64,000 nt of DNA from Rouxiella sp. S1S-2 (GCF_009208105.1 NZ_WFKL01000001.1:744001-808000); one strand, 5' to 3'; counted from the first letter of the stretch, positions 29,859-40,559 are shown. Program-made: numbers and translations. Notes: a model not told the origin generated them from the sequence alone.

Positions 29859-30013
29859 TCTGCAGTCGGGGAATTCCGAATGCGGGTTAACACAGTGTTG
29901 CTCATGTTGCGATCGCGCATATCAAAGAGTAGAATAGCGCAGCTTGTGCATGGGGTTGCTGAATTAGAGATCGGCGCCCGTTTAAATTAATCTATAATAT
30001 TTTGGAGTTCATT

Positions 30014-30283
30014 ATGTCTCTAAGCGTTGAAGCTAAAGCTCAAATCGTTGCTGACTATGGTCGCGGTACTAACGACAGCGGTTCTACCGAAGTTCAGGTT
30101 GCCCTGTTGACTGCTCAGATTAACCATCTGCAAGGTCACTTCTCAGAGCACAAAAAAGATCACCACAGCCGTCGTGGTCTGCTGCGTATGGTTTCTCAGC
30201 GTCGTAAACTGCTGGACTACCTGAAGCGTAAAGACGTAGCACGTTACACCAGCGTTATCGAACGTCTTGGTCTGCGTCGCTAA
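30014..30283 (+). CDS. rpsO: 30S ribosomal protein S15
   Basis: Primary binding protein for the central domain of 16S rRNA. The ATG at 30014 ([12 protein letters not shown]) gives 89 residues as in E. coli; TTGGAG lies 8 bp upstream. The 155-bp spacer after truB should contain its own promoter and the autoregulatory leader, as in E. coli where S15 binds a leader pseudoknot. A terminator follows. Confidence 0.98.
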   Translation: MSLSVEAKAQIVADYGRGTNDSGSTEVQVALLTAQINHLQGHFSEHKKDHHSRRGLLRMVSQRRKLLDYLKRKDVARYTSVIERLGLRR

Positions 30284-30300
30284 GTTAGCGAGTTTCAGTG

Positions 30301-30325
30301 TAAAGGGGCCAAGTTGGCCCCTTTA
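30301..30325 (+). terminator. Terminator of rpsO
   Basis: TAAAGGGGCC and GGCCCCTTTA arms with a 5-base loop form a 10-bp perfect stem; the U-rich side is part of the stem, as in the E. coli rpsO terminator. Confidence 0.8.
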
Positions 30326-30375
30326 TTCTAGGAAGCGACAGAAAAGCTTTTACTGGCAAGTCTGTTGTTTCTACG

Positions 30376-30439
30376 CTACTTTTTTATAAATAAAAGTTTG
30401 TAACGCAGGTTCAACAAACCCGATTTTATAAAAAAGTAG
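30376..30439 (+). promoter_or_regulatory. pnp leader double hairpin (RNase III processing site)
   Basis: A perfect 15-bp inverted repeat (30376-30390 with 30425-30439) encloses a second stem GTTTGT/ACAAAC (30396-30401, 30414-30419). In E. coli such a leader stem is cut by RNase III and then degraded by PNPase, giving autoregulation. The antisense small RNA SraG is encoded in the same spacer in E. coli; its presence here (30326-30627) cannot be judged. Confidence 0.7.
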
Positions 30440-30627
30440 AGTTTCAAAAAGAGTAGTTTGTTCGCGAGATCTTCCGTTACAGAGGTTCGCGCGGCTAATG
30501 AGAGACTTTAATCCCAATGAGAGGGTTAAGGATTGTCATTAGTCGCGAGGATGTAGTGTGAAGTTCAGAATTTATTGACGTGAACTGCTGTCATAACAGC
30601 TGCGCGTCACACGAAAAGGATATTACA

Positions 30628-32745
30628 TTGCTTAAAGCGACAGTTCGTAAGTTCCAATACGGTCAACACACCGTGACCATCGAAACCGGCATGATGGCGC
30701 GTCAAGCCACCGCCGCCGTTATGGTTAGCATGGATGATACTGCGGTATTCGTTACCGTTGTTGGCCAGAAAAAAGCGAAACCAGGCCAGAGCTTCTTCCC
30801 TCTGACCGTGAACTACCAGGAGCGTACTTACGCTGCCGGTAAAATCCCAGGCAGCTTCTTCCGTCGTGAAGCGCGCCCAAGCGAAGGCGAGACTCTGACT
30901 TCTCGTTTGATCGACCGCCCAATTCGTCCACTGTTCCCGGACAGCTTCTTGAACGAAGTTCAGGTTATCGCGACCGTGGTTTCACTGAACCCACAGGTTA
31001 ACCCGGACATCGTTGCGATGATCGGTGCTTCTGCTGCGCTGAGCCTGTCAGGCATTCCGTTCAACGGCCCAATCGGTGCTGCTCGTGTTGGTTACATCAA
31101 CGACCAGTACGTGCTGAACCCAACCGCCGACGAACTGCTTGAAAGCAAACTGGACCTGGTTGTTGCCGGTACCCAGGGTGCTGTGCTGATGGTTGAATCA
31201 GAGGCTGAAGTACTGAGCGAAGAGCAAATGCTCGGCGCAGTGGTGTTTGGTCATGACCAACAGCAGATCGTTATCAACGAAATCAACTCACTGGTTGCTG
31301 AAGTTGGCAAACCTAAGTGGGATTGGCAGCCAGAAGTGGTTAACGCTGACCTGCACGCTCGCATTGCGGCTAAAGCAGAAGCTCAACTGGGTGACGCTTA
31401 CCGCATTACTGACAAACAAGAGCGTTATGCTCGCGTTAACGTGATCAAAGACGAAGTCACCACCGCGCTGCTGGGTGAAGATGAAACGCTGGACGCTGGC
31501 GAAATCTCTGATCTGCTGGGCTCAATCGAGAAAAATGTTGTTCGTAGCCGCGTTCTTAGCGGTGCGCCACGTATCGATGGCCGCGAAAAAGACATGATCC
31601 GTGGTCTGGACGTGCGTACCGGTGTACTGCCACGTACCCACGGCTCTTCACTGTTTACTCGTGGTGAAACTCAGGCACTGGTTACTGCAACGCTGGGTAC
31701 AACCCGCGATGCACAAAATCTTGACGAACTGATGGGTGCCAAAACTGACACCTTCCTGTTCCACTACAACTTCCCTCCGTACTCCGTAGGTGAAACGGGC
31801 ATGGTAGGTTCACCTAAGCGTCGCGAAATCGGTCACGGCCGTTTAGCAAAACGCGGTGTTCTGGCCGTAATGCCTAAGTTCGAAGACTTCCCATACACCA
31901 TTCGTGTTGTATCTGAAATCACCGAATCTAACGGTTCATCTTCAATGGCTTCCGTTTGTGGCGCATCACTGGCCCTGATGGACGCAGGTGTGCCGATTAA
32001 AGCCGCCGTTGCGGGTATCGCGATGGGTCTGGTTAAAGAAGGCGAAAACTTTGTTGTTCTGTCCGACATTCTGGGTGACGAAGACCACTTGGGTGATATG
32101 GACTTCAAAGTAGCAGGCAGCAGCGAAGGTATCACTGCACTGCAAATGGATATCAAAATCGAAGGTATCACCCGCGAAATCATGCAGGCTGCTCTGAGTC
32201 AGGCCAAAGGTGCTCGTTTGCACATTCTGGGCGTGATGAACCAGGCAATCAGCCAGTCTCGTGGCGATATCTCTCAGTTTGCTCCACGCATTCACACCAT
32301 CAAAATTAGCGCTGACAAAATCAAAGATGTCATCGGTAAAGGTGGTTCTGTAATCCGTGCGCTGACTGAAGAAACCGGTACTACCATCGAAATCGAAGAT
32401 GACGGCACGGTTAAAATTTCTGCGACTGACAACGAAAAAGCAAAACACGCTATTCGTCGTATCGAAGAAATCACTGCTGAAATCGAAGTTGGCCGCATTT
32501 ATCAGGGTAAAGTTACCCGCATCGTTGACTTTGGCGCGTTCGTTGCCATCGGCGGCGGTAAAGAAGGTCTGGTTCACATTTCTCAAATCGCCGACAAGCG
32601 CGTAGAGAAAGTGACTGACTATCTGACGATGGGTCAGGAAGTTCCGGTTAAGGTTCTGGAAGTTGACCGTCAGGGTCGTGTGCGCTTGAGCATTAAAGAA
32701 GCCACCACGCCTTCTGAAGATTCAGCTGAACCAGCTGCAGAGTAA
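30628..32745 (+). CDS. pnp: Polyribonucleotide nucleotidyltransferase (PNPase)
   Basis: Phosphorolytic 3'-5' exoribonuclease and degradosome component. The TTG at 30628, with AAAAGGA 7 bp upstream, gives 705 residues (711 in E. coli) and the N-terminus [15 protein letters not shown]. Two RNase PH domains are followed by KH ([16 protein letters not shown] near 560) and S1 ([21 protein letters not shown] near 625) domains and a short variable tail. It lies after rpsO with a structured leader that fits autoregulation. Confidence 0.97.
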   Translation: MLKATVRKFQYGQHTVTIETGMMARQATAAVMVSMDDTAVFVTVVGQKKAKPGQSFFPLTVNYQERTYAAGKIPGSFFRREARPSEGETLTSRLIDRPIRPLFPDSFLNEVQVIATVVSLNPQVNPDIVAMIGASAALSLSGIPFNGPIGAARVGYINDQYVLNPTADELLESKLDLVVAGTQGAVLMVESEAEVLSEEQMLGAVVFGHDQQQIVINEINSLVAEVGKPKWDWQPEVVNADLHARIAAKAEAQLGDAYRITDKQERYARVNVIKDEVTTALLGEDETLDAGEISDLLGSIEKNVVRSRVLSGAPRIDGREKDMIRGLDVRTGVLPRTHGSSLFTRGETQALVTATLGTTRDAQNLDELMGAKTDTFLFHYNFPPYSVGETGMVGSPKRREIGHGRLAKRGVLAVMPKFEDFPYTIRVVSEITESNGSSSMASVCGASLALMDAGVPIKAAVAGIAMGLVKEGENFVVLSDILGDEDHLGDMDFKVAGSSEGITALQMDIKIEGITREIMQAALSQAKGARLHILGVMNQAISQSRGDISQFAPRIHTIKISADKIKDVIGKGGSVIRALTEETGTTIEIEDDGTVKISATDNEKAKHAIRRIEEITAEIEVGRIYQGKVTRIVDFGAFVAIGGGKEGLVHISQIADKRVEKVTDYLTMGQEVPVKVLEVDRQGRVRLSIKEATTPSEDSAEPAAE

Positions 32746-32767
32746 TCTGTAACCTGTAGTTTACAGT

Positions 32768-32789
32768 CTCCCGGCTATTTAGTCGGGAG
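32768..32789 (+). terminator. Hairpin after pnp
   Basis: CTCCCG and CGGGAG arms enclose a 10-base loop 22 bp after the pnp stop. No T-run follows, so partial read-through into nlpI is possible. Confidence 0.45.
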
Positions 32790-32875
32790 CTGTTCGTATC
32801 ATGAGTGCAGGACGCATTTATGCTAAGCAAGCGGATAACAGGAAGTTTGTCCAATGTTTGTCTTCGGGAGTTGAA

Positions 32876-33760
32876 ATGAAGCCTTTCTTGCGCTGTTGTT
32901 ATGTTGCGACAACACTTTTGTTGGCAGGATGCAGCAACCATGATTGGCGCAAAAACGAAGTCCTGGCAATCCCGCTGCAGCCTACTTTGCAGCAGGAAGT
33001 TATCCTGGCTCGAATGGAACAAATACTTGCCAGTCGTTCATTGACAGATGATGAGCGTGCGCAGCTATTATATGAGCGCGGTGTACTGTATGATAGTCTC
33101 GGGCTAAGAGCACTGGCGCGAAATGATTTCTCACAAGCGCTGTCTATTCGTCCTGATATGCCAGAAGTTTTTAACTACCTTGGGATATACCTAACGCAGG
33201 CAGGCAATTACGATGCTGCCTATGAAGCGTTTGATTCTGTACTAGAGCTTGATCCAACTTACAATTACGCGCGTTTAAATCGCGGTATCGCACTGTATTA
33301 CGGTGGTAGATATCCGCTGGCGCAGGATGATTTGCAGGCGTTTTATCGAGACGATCCAAATGATCCCTTCCGTTCGTTATGGCTATATCTTGTGGAAAGA
33401 GAAATCAATCCTAAGAATGCCGAAGTAGCGCTGCAGCAGCGTTATGACAAAGCGGACAGAGGGCAATGGGGATGGAATATCGTCGAATTCTACCTGGGCA
33501 AAATCAGCGAATCCACGCTGATGGACCGCCTGAAGGCAGAAGCAACGGATAACACTTCGCTCGCTGAGCATCTCAGTGAAACTGACTTCTATTTAGGTAA
33601 ACATTACCTAAGTCTGGGGGACAAGGACAGCGCTTCTGCTCTGTTCAAACTGACGGTAGCTAACAACGTTCACAATTTTGTTGAGCACCGCTATGCATTG
33701 TTGGAATTGGCGCTTTTGGGCCAAGAGCAAGACGACCTATCAGAATCGGACCAGCAATAG
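32876..33760 (+). CDS. nlpI: Outer-membrane lipoprotein NlpI
   Basis: TPR lipoprotein that recruits the protease Prc to degrade murein hydrolases such as MepS and scaffolds hydrolases. The ATG at 32876 after GGGAG gives 294 residues as in E. coli. A lipobox LLLAGC ends at C19, and four to five TPR-like helical pairs follow ([39 protein letters not shown]). It lies between pnp and deaD as in E. coli. Confidence 0.96.
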   Translation: MKPFLRCCYVATTLLLAGCSNHDWRKNEVLAIPLQPTLQQEVILARMEQILASRSLTDDERAQLLYERGVLYDSLGLRALARNDFSQALSIRPDMPEVFNYLGIYLTQAGNYDAAYEAFDSVLELDPTYNYARLNRGIALYYGGRYPLAQDDLQAFYRDDPNDPFRSLWLYLVEREINPKNAEVALQQRYDKADRGQWGWNIVEFYLGKISESTLMDRLKAEATDNTSLAEHLSETDFYLGKHYLSLGDKDSASALFKLTVANNVHNFVEHRYALLELALLGQEQDDLSESDQQ

Positions 33761-33770
33761 CTGACGACAC

Positions 33771-33810
33771 TAATCAGCCTGATTAACCATGGCCTATGCC
33801 ATTTTTAATC
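33771..33810 (+). other. Palindrome and hairpin between nlpI and yrbN
   Basis: TAATCAG-C-CTGATTA (33771-33785) is a perfect palindrome, and 33781-33810 can form a hairpin with GATTAA/TTAATC and ATGGC/GCCAT arms. It may be the nlpI terminator or part of the long deaD leader; the two structures compete for the same bases. Confidence 0.4.
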
Positions 33811-33875
33811 GCCTTAACGGGCGAGGGTTGCTTTGTTCGTTTTATAAACTAATTTGAGCCGGTTCACACTTTTCA

Positions 33876-33956
33876 ATGAAAATGACTGAAAATTTTCTCG
33901 ACGAGTTATGTAGACTGGCTGCCATTATTAATGAGGCACGTGTACATGACTACTGA
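33876..33956 (+). CDS. yrbN: Small protein YrbN
   Basis: A 26-codon reading frame, starting with [14 protein letters not shown] and ending in EARVHDY, agrees with E. coli YrbN as remembered. It sits at the same place, just before deaD, and its end overlaps the deaD start by 11 bp, so translation of deaD may be coupled to it. Conservation of the exact peptide shows it is translated and selected; its function is unknown. Being so short it is easily missed. Confidence 0.82.
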   Translation: MKMTENFLDELCRLAAIINEARVHDY

Positions 33957-35883
33957 GCTTGAAACCTCTTTTGCTGACCTGGGGCTGTCTGCTCCTATCA
34001 TTGCTGCCCTGACCGATCTGGGCTACGAAAAACCATCACCGATCCAAGCCGAATGTATTCCGCACCTGTTAGCAGGCCGCGATGTTCTGGGCATGGCGCA
34101 GACTGGTAGTGGTAAAACTGCAGCGTTCTCGCTGCCACTGTTGCACAACATTGATGCTTCTTTGAAAGCACCACAAATTCTTGTTTTGGCCCCTACCCGC
34201 GAACTGGCGGTTCAGGTTGCTGAAGCGATGACCGATTTCTCTAAGCACATGCACGGCGTGAACGTTGTTGCATTGTACGGCGGCCAACGCTATGACGTGC
34301 AGCTGCGCGCACTGCGTCAGGGTCCACAGGTTGTTGTGGGTACGCCTGGTCGTCTGCTGGATCACCTGAAACGCGGTACTTTGAACCTCTCTAACCTGAG
34401 CGGTCTGGTACTGGACGAAGCCGATGAAATGCTGCGTATGGGCTTCATCGAAGACGTAGAAACTATCATGGCGCAGATCCCGGCTGAACATCAGACCGCG
34501 CTGTTCTCTGCAACCATGCCAGAAGCGATTCGTCGTATTACTCGTCGCTTCATGAAAGATCCACAGGAAGTTCGCATTCAGTCAAGCGTGACGACTCGCC
34601 CAGACATCAGCCAGAGCTACTGGACTGTGCACGGCATGCGTAAGAACGAAGCACTGGTGCGTTTCCTGGAAGCTGAAGATTTTGACGCGGCTATCATCTT
34701 TGTTCGCACCAAAAACGCGACCCTGGAAGTGGCTGAAGCGTTGGAGCGTAGTGGTTACAGCTCTGCAGCACTGAACGGCGACATGAACCAGGCCCTGCGT
34801 GAGCAGACTCTGGAACGTCTGAAAGACGGTCGTCTGGATATTCTGATTGCAACCGACGTGGCAGCACGTGGTCTGGACGTTGAACGTATCAGCCTGGTTG
34901 TGAACTACGATATCCCTATGGATTCAGAATCTTACGTTCACCGTATCGGCCGTACCGGTCGTGCTGGCCGTGCGGGTCGCGCGCTGCTGTTCGTTGAGAA
35001 CCGCGAACGTCGCCTGCTGCGCAACGTAGAACGCACCATGAAGCTGACTATTCCAGAAGTGGAATTGCCAACTGCAGAAGTGCTGGGTCAACGTCGTCTG
35101 GCCAAGTTTGCCGCTAAAGTTCAGCAGCAGCTTGAAAGCAGTGACTTGGATCAGTACCGTGCTCTGCTGGCTAAACTTCAGCCTGCTGAAGAGCTGGATG
35201 TTGAAACTCTGGCCGCAGCACTGCTGAAAATGGCTCAGGGCGAACGTCCACTGATCGTTGCCGCTGACCCAATCTTCAAAAGCCGTCCACCGCGTCGCGA
35301 ATTTGAAGACCGTCCTGACCGTGGCGAGCGTTCTGCACGCGGTGACCGTCCTGCACGTAGCGAACGTCCTGCTCGTGATGGCGATCGTCCTGCGCGCGAT
35401 GGCGCTCCACGTCGTGAGCGTCGTGACGCTGGCGAAATGGAACTTTATCGCATTGAAGTTGGCCGTGATGATGGTGTTGAAGTGCGTCACATCGTTGGCG
35501 CTATCGCTAACGAAGGCGATATCAGCAGCCGTTACATCGGTAACATCAAGCTGTTCGGTACCCACTCAACTATCGAGCTGCCTAAAGGTATGCCGGGCGA
35601 AATTCTGTCTCATTTCACCCGTACTCGCATCCTGAACAAGCCGATGAACATGCAGTTGATGGGCGATGCAGTACCTCAGGCCGATCGTCGTGAGCGTCCG
35701 GCCGGTGCTGGCGGTGAGCGTCGTGGTAACGGTGCTCCACGTTCTTTCAGCGGTGATCGTCGTGAAGGTGGCGCACCTGCGGGTCGTCGTCCATTCAACG
35801 GCGAACGTCGTGAAGGTGGCAACTCGGCAGCAGGCGAACGTCGTCCGCCAAGCCGTGCACCACGTCGCACTACCGACGCATAA
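33946..35883 (+). CDS. deaD: ATP-dependent RNA helicase DeaD (CsdA)
   Basis: Cold-shock DEAD-box helicase active in 50S assembly and mRNA decay. The ATG at 33946 is chosen because GAGG lies 9 bp upstream; the ATG at 33931 has no ribosome site. The 645-residue protein has the Q motif, [21 protein letters not shown] and HRIGRTGR motifs, a dimerisation region, an RNA-binding domain ([17 protein letters not shown]) and a C-terminus rich in GERR and REGG repeats. The linker near residues 450-490 has tandem DRPAR-type repeats longer than in E. coli. Confidence 0.96.
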   Translation: MTTELETSFADLGLSAPIIAALTDLGYEKPSPIQAECIPHLLAGRDVLGMAQTGSGKTAAFSLPLLHNIDASLKAPQILVLAPTRELAVQVAEAMTDFSKHMHGVNVVALYGGQRYDVQLRALRQGPQVVVGTPGRLLDHLKRGTLNLSNLSGLVLDEADEMLRMGFIEDVETIMAQIPAEHQTALFSATMPEAIRRITRRFMKDPQEVRIQSSVTTRPDISQSYWTVHGMRKNEALVRFLEAEDFDAAIIFVRTKNATLEVAEALERSGYSSAALNGDMNQALREQTLERLKDGRLDILIATDVAARGLDVERISLVVNYDIPMDSESYVHRIGRTGRAGRAGRALLFVENRERRLLRNVERTMKLTIPEVELPTAEVLGQRRLAKFAAKVQQQLESSDLDQYRALLAKLQPAEELDVETLAAALLKMAQGERPLIVAADPIFKSRPPRREFEDRPDRGERSARGDRPARSERPARDGDRPARDGAPRRERRDAGEMELYRIEVGRDDGVEVRHIVGAIANEGDISSRYIGNIKLFGTHSTIELPKGMPGEILSHFTRTRILNKPMNMQLMGDAVPQADRRERPAGAGGERRGNGAPRSFSGDRREGGAPAGRRPFNGERREGGNSAAGERRPPSRAPRRTTDA

Positions 35884-35918
35884 TCTGTCCAGTCGCATGG
35901 CTTGAGATAAATGTGCAA

Positions 35919-35949
35919 TAAAAAACCAGCCCTCGGGCTGGTTTTTTTA
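35919..35949. terminator. Bidirectional terminator between deaD and yhbW
   Basis: AAAAACCAGCC and GGCTGGTTTTT arms with loop CTCG and T/A flanks serve both convergent genes. Confidence 0.9.
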
Positions 35950-35969
35950 TGGGCTGAAAACGTCAGGAA

Positions 35970-37007
35970 TCAGTCGATACGTGGCTGCTTAAAGATTTCC
36001 CCCTGAAGCTGCGACACAATTTCAAACGAATGCAGTCGAGCCGCGTGGTCAAATATCTGGCCGTTGATCATCAACTCATCCGCCTCGGTTTCACGGGCAA
36101 TCGCCTGCAATCCGTGACGAATCGTCTCTTTGTTACCGACCACCGAAAGGCGTAGCGCCTGATCGACACCAAAGCTTTCCTGCGGTGACCACAGGCTTTC
36201 AATGTTATCCACCGGTGCAGGCAGCTTGCCAGGTTTGCCACGACGCAGGTTAATGAACTGCTGCTGGTTCGAGGTAAACATTCTGCGCGCCTCTTCATCG
36301 GTATCGGCGGCAATCGCGTTGATGCAGACCATGGCATGCGGCTTTTGCAGCTGCGCTGAAGGTTTGAATTTGCTGCGATAAATCGACAGTGCCTGATAGA
36401 GCATATCGGGTGCAAAGTGTGAGGCGAAGGCAAACGGCAGGCCCAACGCAGCGGCCAGTTGGGCGCTATAAAGGCTCGAGCCTAACAGCCAGATTGGCAC
36501 GTGCAATCCTTGGCCCGGAACCGCCTGTACAGCCTGATCTGGCTTCACGTCGGCAAAATAGTGCTGCAGTTCCTGAACATCCTGCGGGAAATTATCAACT
36601 TCGCCCGACATATGCCTGCGCAGTGCCATCATGGTGCGTTGATCGGTACCCGGTGCACGGCCAAGCCCTAAATCGATACGATCGGGGTAGAGCGTGGCCA
36701 GCGTACCGAACTGCTCGGCAATCACCAGCGGTGAATGGTTGGGCAGCATCACGCCACCCGATCCCAAGCGGATCGTTTTAGTGCCGGCGGCAATAAAACC
36801 AATCAGTACCGAGGTTGCGGCGCTGGCAATGCCGGTCATGTTGTGATGCTCGGCCAGCCAGTAGCGCTGATAGCCCCATTTTTCGGCATGCTGCGCCAGC
36901 TCTAACGAGCTTTGGAAAGCATTGGCTGGTGTTTTACCCTGAGGGACGGGCGCAAGATCGAGCACAGAGAAGGGGACTGGAATGTTTTTAGCGTTCGCTT
37001 CAGACAT
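35970..37007 (-). CDS. yhbW: Luciferase-like flavin monooxygenase YhbW
   Basis: Protein of 345 residues in the bacterial luciferase-like family (FMN-dependent, TIM barrel), group 1 with N-terminal [13 protein letters not shown], the YWLAEHHNM segment near residue 50 and the [19 protein letters not shown] segment near residue 115. Substrate is unknown. In E. coli it follows mtr and precedes ubiV; here mtr is absent and an export operon separates it from ubiV. AAGGTG lies upstream of the ATG. Confidence 0.9.
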   Translation of the reverse strand: MSEANAKNIPVPFSVLDLAPVPQGKTPANAFQSSLELAQHAEKWGYQRYWLAEHHNMTGIASAATSVLIGFIAAGTKTIRLGSGGVMLPNHSPLVIAEQFGTLATLYPDRIDLGLGRAPGTDQRTMMALRRHMSGEVDNFPQDVQELQHYFADVKPDQAVQAVPGQGLHVPIWLLGSSLYSAQLAAALGLPFAFASHFAPDMLYQALSIYRSKFKPSAQLQKPHAMVCINAIAADTDEEARRMFTSNQQQFINLRRGKPGKLPAPVDNIESLWSPQESFGVDQALRLSVVGNKETIRHGLQAIARETEADELMINGQIFDHAARLHSFEIVSQLQGEIFKQPRID

Positions 37008-37232
37008 GTTTTATTCACCTTGTTTTCTCTGATAAACGTTTAGAATATTTATCAGCTAATGATAAAAACCAGTATTCACCATTTCCAACTGCCTGAATAC
37101 GCTATTTGAGCGGTACTGACTGCTGCTGCGGTTGTTTGATCAGTAATCGCGAACAATTCAATGCCTTATAAAGCACGGCAATATGTGCTAAAAATGGTCG
37201 AATTAAACAGATAAGAAGGTAAGAGAGAAAAA

Positions 37233-38210
37233 ATGAACAAAAGGATATTATTAACCCTGCTGCTGGTTGCTGTCGTTATTTCTCTTGCCGTTTTATTTCG
37301 CGCCAGCAATCAGTCCCTGTTATTACAGGGCGAGGTTGATGCGCCAGAAGTTATTGTTGCCTCAAAGGCTAAAGGGCGCATTGTTGAACGTCACGTTCAG
37401 CGCGGTGACGACGTTAAGGCGGGTCAACTGTTAATCACTCTCGACAGTCCTGAGCTGATGGCTCAGCTACGTTCGCTTCAGGCCTCCCGCGATCAGGCTA
37501 AAGCGCAGCTTGATCTCTCTTTGAACGGCACCCGTGAAGAGAGTATCCGTAATCTGAAAGCGACACTGGCGCAGTCGCAGGCCGCCTATGCTAATGCGCG
37601 CGACCTTTTTAATCGCAACGCCCGTATTGCAGCCAAAGGCTATATTTCGGCTTCTGACCTTGAGGACTCCCGTGAAGCGCGCGACAGTGCCTATCAACAG
37701 GTGCAGGTCGCGAAGGCTAATTTGGATGAGGGCGTCAACGGCGATCGCATTGAGCAGCGTGATGTTTATGCCGCTCAACTGCGTGCTGCCGAAGAGAATT
37801 TGCTGGAGATTAAAGCGCAGACGGATGATTTACAGGTTAAGGCACCGGTCGACGGCGAAGTAGGGCCAATCCCTACCGAGGTCGGTGAGCTTCAAAGCGC
37901 CGACAGTCCGCTGCTGACGTTGGTGCGTCTGCCGCAGGCCTATTTCGTCTTTAACCTGCGTGAGGATATTTTGGCGGGAATTCGCAAGGGTGATAAAATC
38001 TCGCTGCGGGTACCGGGTATTGGCGACAAACACGTCGAGGCCGAGGTCCGTTATATTGCCCCGTTGGGAGATTACGCCACGAAACGCGCCACCCGCGCCA
38101 CCGGTGATTTCGATTTAAAAACGTTTGAGGTCAGGCTCTATCCGCTACAGCCGGTTCCCGGTCTTCGGCAGGGTATGAGTGCGTTGTGGCAGTGGAAAGC
38201 AGCGCACTGA
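37233..38210 (+). CDS. HlyD/EmrA-type membrane fusion protein of an efflux operon
   Basis: Periplasmic adaptor of 325 residues. Residues 7-23 form a membrane anchor, GEVDAPEVIVASKAKGRIVE begins the barrel/lipoyl part, long helical hairpin sequence follows (about 80-180, rich in A, Q, R), and VKAPVDGEVGPIPTEVGELQ (about 205-225) is the second half lipoyl motif. It is similar in plan to E. coli YhiI and YbhG. Its stop overlaps the next gene (TGATG). It probably links the two permeases downstream to an outer-membrane channel. Confidence 0.87.
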   Translation: MNKRILLTLLLVAVVISLAVLFRASNQSLLLQGEVDAPEVIVASKAKGRIVERHVQRGDDVKAGQLLITLDSPELMAQLRSLQASRDQAKAQLDLSLNGTREESIRNLKATLAQSQAAYANARDLFNRNARIAAKGYISASDLEDSREARDSAYQQVQVAKANLDEGVNGDRIEQRDVYAAQLRAAEENLLEIKAQTDDLQVKAPVDGEVGPIPTEVGELQSADSPLLTLVRLPQAYFVFNLREDILAGIRKGDKISLRVPGIGDKHVEAEVRYIAPLGDYATKRATRATGDFDLKTFEVRLYPLQPVPGLRQGMSALWQWKAAH

Positions 38211-39370
38211 TGGCGCACGCAATGCATCGAGCAAAGGCCGCATGGCGCTGTTTCAGCCGCGCGTTTACCCGTGAGACCCGCCATGCTTTTCGCCAACCGG
38301 TGATCCATTGGCTGTGCTGGTGTTTTCCGCTGATTTTGTTCGCGCTGATTGCGAGTAACTTCTCGGAGGGCACGTTGCTCGACCTGCCGGTTTCGATCGT
38401 CGATAACGATCACAGTAAACTCTCAAAGGAGTTGGTTCGCAAGCTCGACGCCGGTTCGCATGCCCACGTTGTCGCCTACGCCGGTGGTTTACCGGAGGCC
38501 GAGCATCGGCTGCGCACCGCTCAGGATTATGCGCTGCTGTATATTCCGCCGCGCTTTGAAGCCGACGTTCTGGCCGGTCGCCAGCCGAGCGTTGTACTGT
38601 ATTACAATGCGCTATTTTACGGTGCCGGGCTGTATTCCACTCAGGACTTCAGTGGATTAATGACCGAACTTAACACCCGTTATCGCAGCATTATTGCCGC
38701 CGAAATCGGTAAAACGGTACCTTCACTGGCCAGTGTCGATCTCTCATACGGCAGCCTGTTTAACGCCAGCGGCAGCTACATTTATTATCAGCAGTTCGCC
38801 GCAACGATTCATCTTTTACAGCTGTTTACCGTCACCTGCATGATTTATGTGATGGCGCGCAGTCAGGCGCTGCTTGCTGCACCATCTTTTACCTTCAGCC
38901 TGCTGGGGAAACTGGCACCGTACACGCTGTGCTTTACCGCGCTGCTGATGGTGGAGATTGCGCTACTGGTCGGCGTGTTTGATGCGCGAGTCAGCGGTAA
39001 TCCTCTCGACATGCTGTTAATCTCATTTTTTTATGTGATCGCCGCCCAAAGTCTGGGGCTGTTGCTGTTTACCTTCACCAGTACCACAATTTCTGCCTAC
39101 TCAATGATGGCTATCTTCGTGGGTCTGGCGCTGACCTTCTCGGGTATGGCTGTTCCTGAGCTATCCATGCCGCTTCCTGCGCGAATAATTTCTGAAATCG
39201 AGCCGCTAACGCATGCGCTGAATGCCATGTTCGATGTCTTTCTGCGCCAGGTTCCCAGCAGTCGCATTCTGGGTGTTTGTGCCATTTTACTGGTCTATCC
39301 GTTGATAACCGGCCTGTTGGTGCACCGAAAACTCTACATGCGCCTGAAAAAACAGGAGCCGGGTAAATGA
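38210..39370 (+). CDS. ABC-2 type transporter permease, first
   Basis: Inner-membrane protein of 386 residues in the ABC2_membrane_3 (YbhR/YbhS/YhhJ) group. One membrane segment (about 28-47) is followed by a periplasmic domain with LPVSIVDNDHSKLSKELVRK, then five membrane segments from about residue 200. The ATG at 38210 overlaps the adaptor stop by one base; an upstream in-frame GTG has no better ribosome site. It has no nucleotide-binding domain, so it needs a separate ATPase, none of which is encoded in this operon. Confidence 0.87.
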   Translation: MAHAMHRAKAAWRCFSRAFTRETRHAFRQPVIHWLCWCFPLILFALIASNFSEGTLLDLPVSIVDNDHSKLSKELVRKLDAGSHAHVVAYAGGLPEAEHRLRTAQDYALLYIPPRFEADVLAGRQPSVVLYYNALFYGAGLYSTQDFSGLMTELNTRYRSIIAAEIGKTVPSLASVDLSYGSLFNASGSYIYYQQFAATIHLLQLFTVTCMIYVMARSQALLAAPSFTFSLLGKLAPYTLCFTALLMVEIALLVGVFDARVSGNPLDMLLISFFYVIAAQSLGLLLFTFTSTTISAYSMMAIFVGLALTFSGMAVPELSMPLPARIISEIEPLTHALNAMFDVFLRQVPSSRILGVCAILLVYPLITGLLVHRKLYMRLKKQEPGK

Positions 39371-40536
39371 CGCGCCGCGAAGGATTTTCGATTTACTGGC
39401 GTACCTTCACGCACTCTCTGCATGGCATGCTGGAAAAGCCGATGTGGATGATGCTGCTGATTTCTTTGTGCCTGATGAGCATGGTTTATGCCAACCGAAC
39501 GGTGTGGGACTTACCCGTTGCGGTTATCGATCAAGACCACAGCAGCGCCAGCCGCCTGTTAACGCGGGATCTTGATGCGACGTCGAAGATTAAAACGATA
39601 AGCTACGACAGCATTCCTGAGGCGCGTCGAGACCTGGGAGACCGCAAGCTGTTTGCCGTAGTTATTATGCCGGTCGATTTGGAAAAGAAAATTCTCGCCG
39701 GTCAGGACATCGTTATTCCGGTGTACGGGGATGCGACCAACCGACTGGCCAACGGCCAAATTCAACAAGACGTCGTAGCCGCCTATCAAAGTCTGCTGTC
39801 GCAATACAATACACAACTGCTGCTGAGCAGCGGCTTCAGCAACCGACAGGCCAGCGTGCTGCTTATGCCAATTGTGGGGCAAACGCTCGACTTATTTAAC
39901 CCTGGCATAAGCTTTGCGGCCATTATCTTCCCAGGGCTGCTGGTGATGCTCTTGCAGCACTCGTTGTTAATCGCCAGCGTGCGGGTCAATATCACCTTAA
40001 AAAGCGCCCCCGATGGGAAACCGGCTATTCCGGCGTTTCTTGGCGGCCTGTCTGCGCTGATCCCCATCTGGTTATTTTTGTCGATTGTGCTGTTCGTACT
40101 GTGGCCGTGGGTGTTGGGCTACCGGCAAACAGCCAGTATCGGGGAAATTCTGTTGCTGACCTTCCCGTTTCTGCTGGCGGTGCTGGGGTTGGGAAAGCTT
40201 GTCACCGAGTGCCTGCGCAGCGTGGAAATGATTTACCTGACGCTGTCGTTTATTACCATGCCGGTGTTCTATATTTCGGGCACCATCTGGCCGCTGCAGG
40301 CGCAGCCCGACTGGGTACGCGGCGTATCCTCCATGCTGCCTTCCACCTGGGCGACCAAGGCGATTGCGGGCGTTAACCAGATGGGGCTGCCGTTTAATGA
40401 AGTAGGCAGCGATATCTTGATGCTGCTGTTGCTGTGCGCGTTTTACACCGCGTTGGGCATTGGGTTGGGGTTACTGCGTGACAGTGGCCGTTTGCGCAGC
40501 TTATTGCATCGCAAAAAGCCGCTGCGTAATGATTAA
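39367..40536 (+). CDS. ABC-2 type transporter permease, second
   Basis: Protein of 389 residues with the same topology as the preceding permease: a first membrane segment (about 27-44), a periplasmic domain with LPVAVIDQDHSSASRLLTRD and five later membrane segments, ending in basic residues (LHRKKPLR). The two are distant paralogues that should form a heterodimer. The start overlaps the previous stop by 4 bp (ATGA). The operon ends here, convergent with ubiV, without an ATPase gene. Confidence 0.87.
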   Translation: MTRREGFSIYWRTFTHSLHGMLEKPMWMMLLISLCLMSMVYANRTVWDLPVAVIDQDHSSASRLLTRDLDATSKIKTISYDSIPEARRDLGDRKLFAVVIMPVDLEKKILAGQDIVIPVYGDATNRLANGQIQQDVVAAYQSLLSQYNTQLLLSSGFSNRQASVLLMPIVGQTLDLFNPGISFAAIIFPGLLVMLLQHSLLIASVRVNITLKSAPDGKPAIPAFLGGLSALIPIWLFLSIVLFVLWPWVLGYRQTASIGEILLLTFPFLLAVLGLGKLVTECLRSVEMIYLTLSFITMPVFYISGTIWPLQAQPDWVRGVSSMLPSTWATKAIAGVNQMGLPFNEVGSDILMLLLLCAFYTALGIGLGLLRDSGRLRSLLHRKKPLRND

Positions 40537-40559
40537 CTCGTCAATGCTAGGCGACTGGG

